DNA of 64,000 nt, from the NCBI RefSeq assembly GCF_007672725.1, contig NZ_VDTC01000010.1, positions 25,238-89,237 on the forward strand. Reading direction: 5' to 3'. This document shows positions 63,036 through 64,000 of this stretch, piece after piece (position 1 is the stretch's first letter; each line of letters begins with the position of its first letter). Source of the DNA: Corynebacterium aurimucosum ATCC 700975 (GTDB lineage: Bacteria; Actinomycetota; Actinomycetes; Mycobacteriales; Mycobacteriaceae). Under the pieces are notes generated by a model. The model worked only from the letters and a program-made list of their open reading frames with translations. It searched no databases and had not been told where the DNA came from. The position numbers and the translations under genes are program-made.

Positions 63036-63092
63036 GCCGCCGCTTCCTCTAGAGCACTGACGTGAGCTGCAGTGACTAAGAGGAGCGGCGGC
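63036..63092. terminator. bidirectional terminator between the VWA gene and ftsR
   Basis: GCCGCCGCTTCCTCT / AGAGGAGCGGCGGC (one bulged T) around CACTG/CAGTG inner arms. On the minus strand the 3' side reads TTTTT, serving ftsR. Confidence 0.85.
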
Positions 63093-63103
63093 GGATGGCT
63101 TCC

Positions 63104-63700
63104 TTAGGAGGTTTTGCGCTTGCGCCGAGCAGCCAGTTCGTCGAGGCCAAATACAACGTCGACTTCTTCGTCCTCCACAACGCGCTCGGCCGGGAAGGAA
63201 GTGATGGTTCCGGAAAGCTCCTTCAGGATGCCTGGGACAGCGATGCCAAACACGCCCTGTCCACCGGCAAGAAGGTCGATGACTTCGTCGTTCGAGCGGC
63301 ACTCATACACCGTGGTGCCGTCGGAAACGAGGGTGAGCTCAGCGAGATCGTTAACTCCGCGATCCCTCAGGGATTCCACCGCGAGGCGGATATTCTGCAA
63401 AGAAATGCCGGTATCCAAAAGGCGCTTGACAATCTTGAGCACCAGTACGTCCTTAAAGGAGTACAGGCGCTGGGAGCCAGAGCCGCGAGCAGTGCGAATC
63501 GAGGGCTTCACCAGGTCCGTGCGAGCCCAGTAGTCCAACTGGCGGTAGGTAATGCCGGCTACCTGGCAAGCGATGGGCACGCGGTAGCCCAGCTCTTCGT
63601 CGGGCCCGACATCAAAAAGGGATTCCTGAACATAGTCCTTGGCTGCGAAATCTTCGAGCGGCAGTGCGCTGGACTCGGGACGGTTATTCTTACTGCTCAC
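63104..63700 (-). CDS. ftsR: FtsR, MerR-family transcriptional regulator
   Basis: A 198-residue regulator with a winged-helix MerR domain at about residues 38-110 (GYRVPIACQVAGITYRQLDYW, RLYSFKDVLVLKIVKRLLDTGISLQNIRLAVESL) and a C-terminal domain of unknown ligand. It corresponds to the MerR-type FtsR, which activates ftsZ and cell division in C. glutamicum. GTG start with GGAG 7 bases upstream; the promoter is probably TTGACG (63758-63753)/TAGAAC (63734-63729) with an 18-base spacer. Identification from family and position. Confidence 0.8.
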   Translation of the reverse strand: MSSKNNRPESSALPLEDFAAKDYVQESLFDVGPDEELGYRVPIACQVAGITYRQLDYWARTDLVKPSIRTARGSGSQRLYSFKDVLVLKIVKRLLDTGISLQNIRLAVESLRDRGVNDLAELTLVSDGTTVYECRSNDEVIDLLAGGQGVFGIAVPGILKELSGTITSFPAERVVEDEEVDVVFGLDELAARRKRKTS

Positions 63701-64000
63701 GTAATTACTCCAGTGATACTTGAGGGGAGTTCTATTTTTCTATTAAAGGGCACGTCAACGACCGCGTCAAGAGTCGTCCTCCGTGAACCTCTAGTAGAAC
63801 TTTAGACTTTTTGAGTCACTTTGTCATCATTAGTCACACGCGTGTCATTAAAAAATTCAGTGGTAGCACGACTAAAGCGACGCCACAGAGGGCGCCGCTT
63901 CTAATGTCTAGCTGGGATCAGGGCTTAGGGCTGAATTTGGAACTAGTCGCTGGCTTCGGTATGGCTTGTTTTCGTCCCTGTCTGAAAATGATCCGGGGGG
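63701..64000. other. ftsR upstream region to the window end (300 bases)
   Basis: No gene supported. It holds the ftsR promoter, a palindrome ACACGCGTGT (63836-63845) and a terminator-like stem AAGCGACGCC / GGCGCCGCTT (about 63875-63900, one mismatch), likely for a gene outside the window. In C. glutamicum, from memory, odhI is next in this direction, which I cannot confirm here. Confidence 0.45.

Overview
The window is a piece of a high-GC actinobacterial chromosome, almost certainly a Corynebacterium. It carries mycothiol ligase mshC, a pupylation locus (arc-dop-pup-pafA) without proteasome subunits, separate lnt and ppm1 genes, RbpA, an FtsR-type MerR regulator, a DprE2-like reductase and a musKEFGI-type maltose transporter. 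From memory, the backbone order (ftsR, gnd, ndh, rbpA, ppm1-lnt, pepQ, tatC-tatA, pafC-pafB, arc, trmI, aminopeptidase, aspA, hisG-hisE, mshC) matches C. glutamicum read in reverse. I see no rRNA, tRNA, insertion sequence, prophage or CRISPR array.

Layout. 1-8.7 kb: mshC, a small acidic protein, a HAD phosphatase, hisE-hisG, then aspA, a Dcu-type C4-dicarboxylate carrier and fhs (aspartate/fumarate and formate C1 metabolism). 8.7-23 kb: RecB-like nuclease, M18 aminopeptidase, trmI, the arc-dop-pup-pafA-pafB-pafC block, tatA-tatC and the Ski2-like helicase helY. 23-29.4 kb: a trypsin-like protease, pepQ, a DprE2-like SDR, a CobG-like protein, and fxsA-lnt-ppm1 (lipoprotein acylation and polyprenol-phosphate mannose). 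29.5-36.4 kb: the mus ABC-transporter cluster with a DUF4032 kinase-like gene, lying between the convergent genes ppm1 and rbpA. 36.4-44.6 kb: rbpA, a zinc-finger-like protein, YceI, a 54-residue membrane protein, an MFS carrier, a BASS-family carrier and a 973-residue FAD/Fe-S dehydrogenase. 44.6-51.5 kb, minus strand: a CFA-synthase-like methyltransferase, a glycerophosphodiesterase and ugpAEBC (glycerophosphodiester/glycerol-3-phosphate scavenging). 51.6-64 kb: ndh, thiD, a methyltransferase, corA, a hotdog thioesterase, gnd, an HNH protein, a membrane-anchored unknown, a DEAD-box helicase operon and ftsR.

Recurring theme. At least 18 genes have a TANNNT-like -10 hexamer 6-8 (mostly 7) bases before the start codon and no Shine-Dalgarno sequence, as expected for leaderless mRNAs. 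This geometry fixes several otherwise ambiguous starts. Operator-like dyads sit on several of these promoters (fhs, arc, helY, ugpA), and tatA and the MFS gene are also preceded by palindromes. CRP/GlxR-like sites precede both musK and musE.

I did not find a wholly new multi-gene defence or mobile system. The points most worth a second look are the musE leader with alternative hairpins, the repeat-rich MFS upstream region, the 76-nt stem-loop between convergent carriers, the leaderless promoter set and a few conserved unknown genes.
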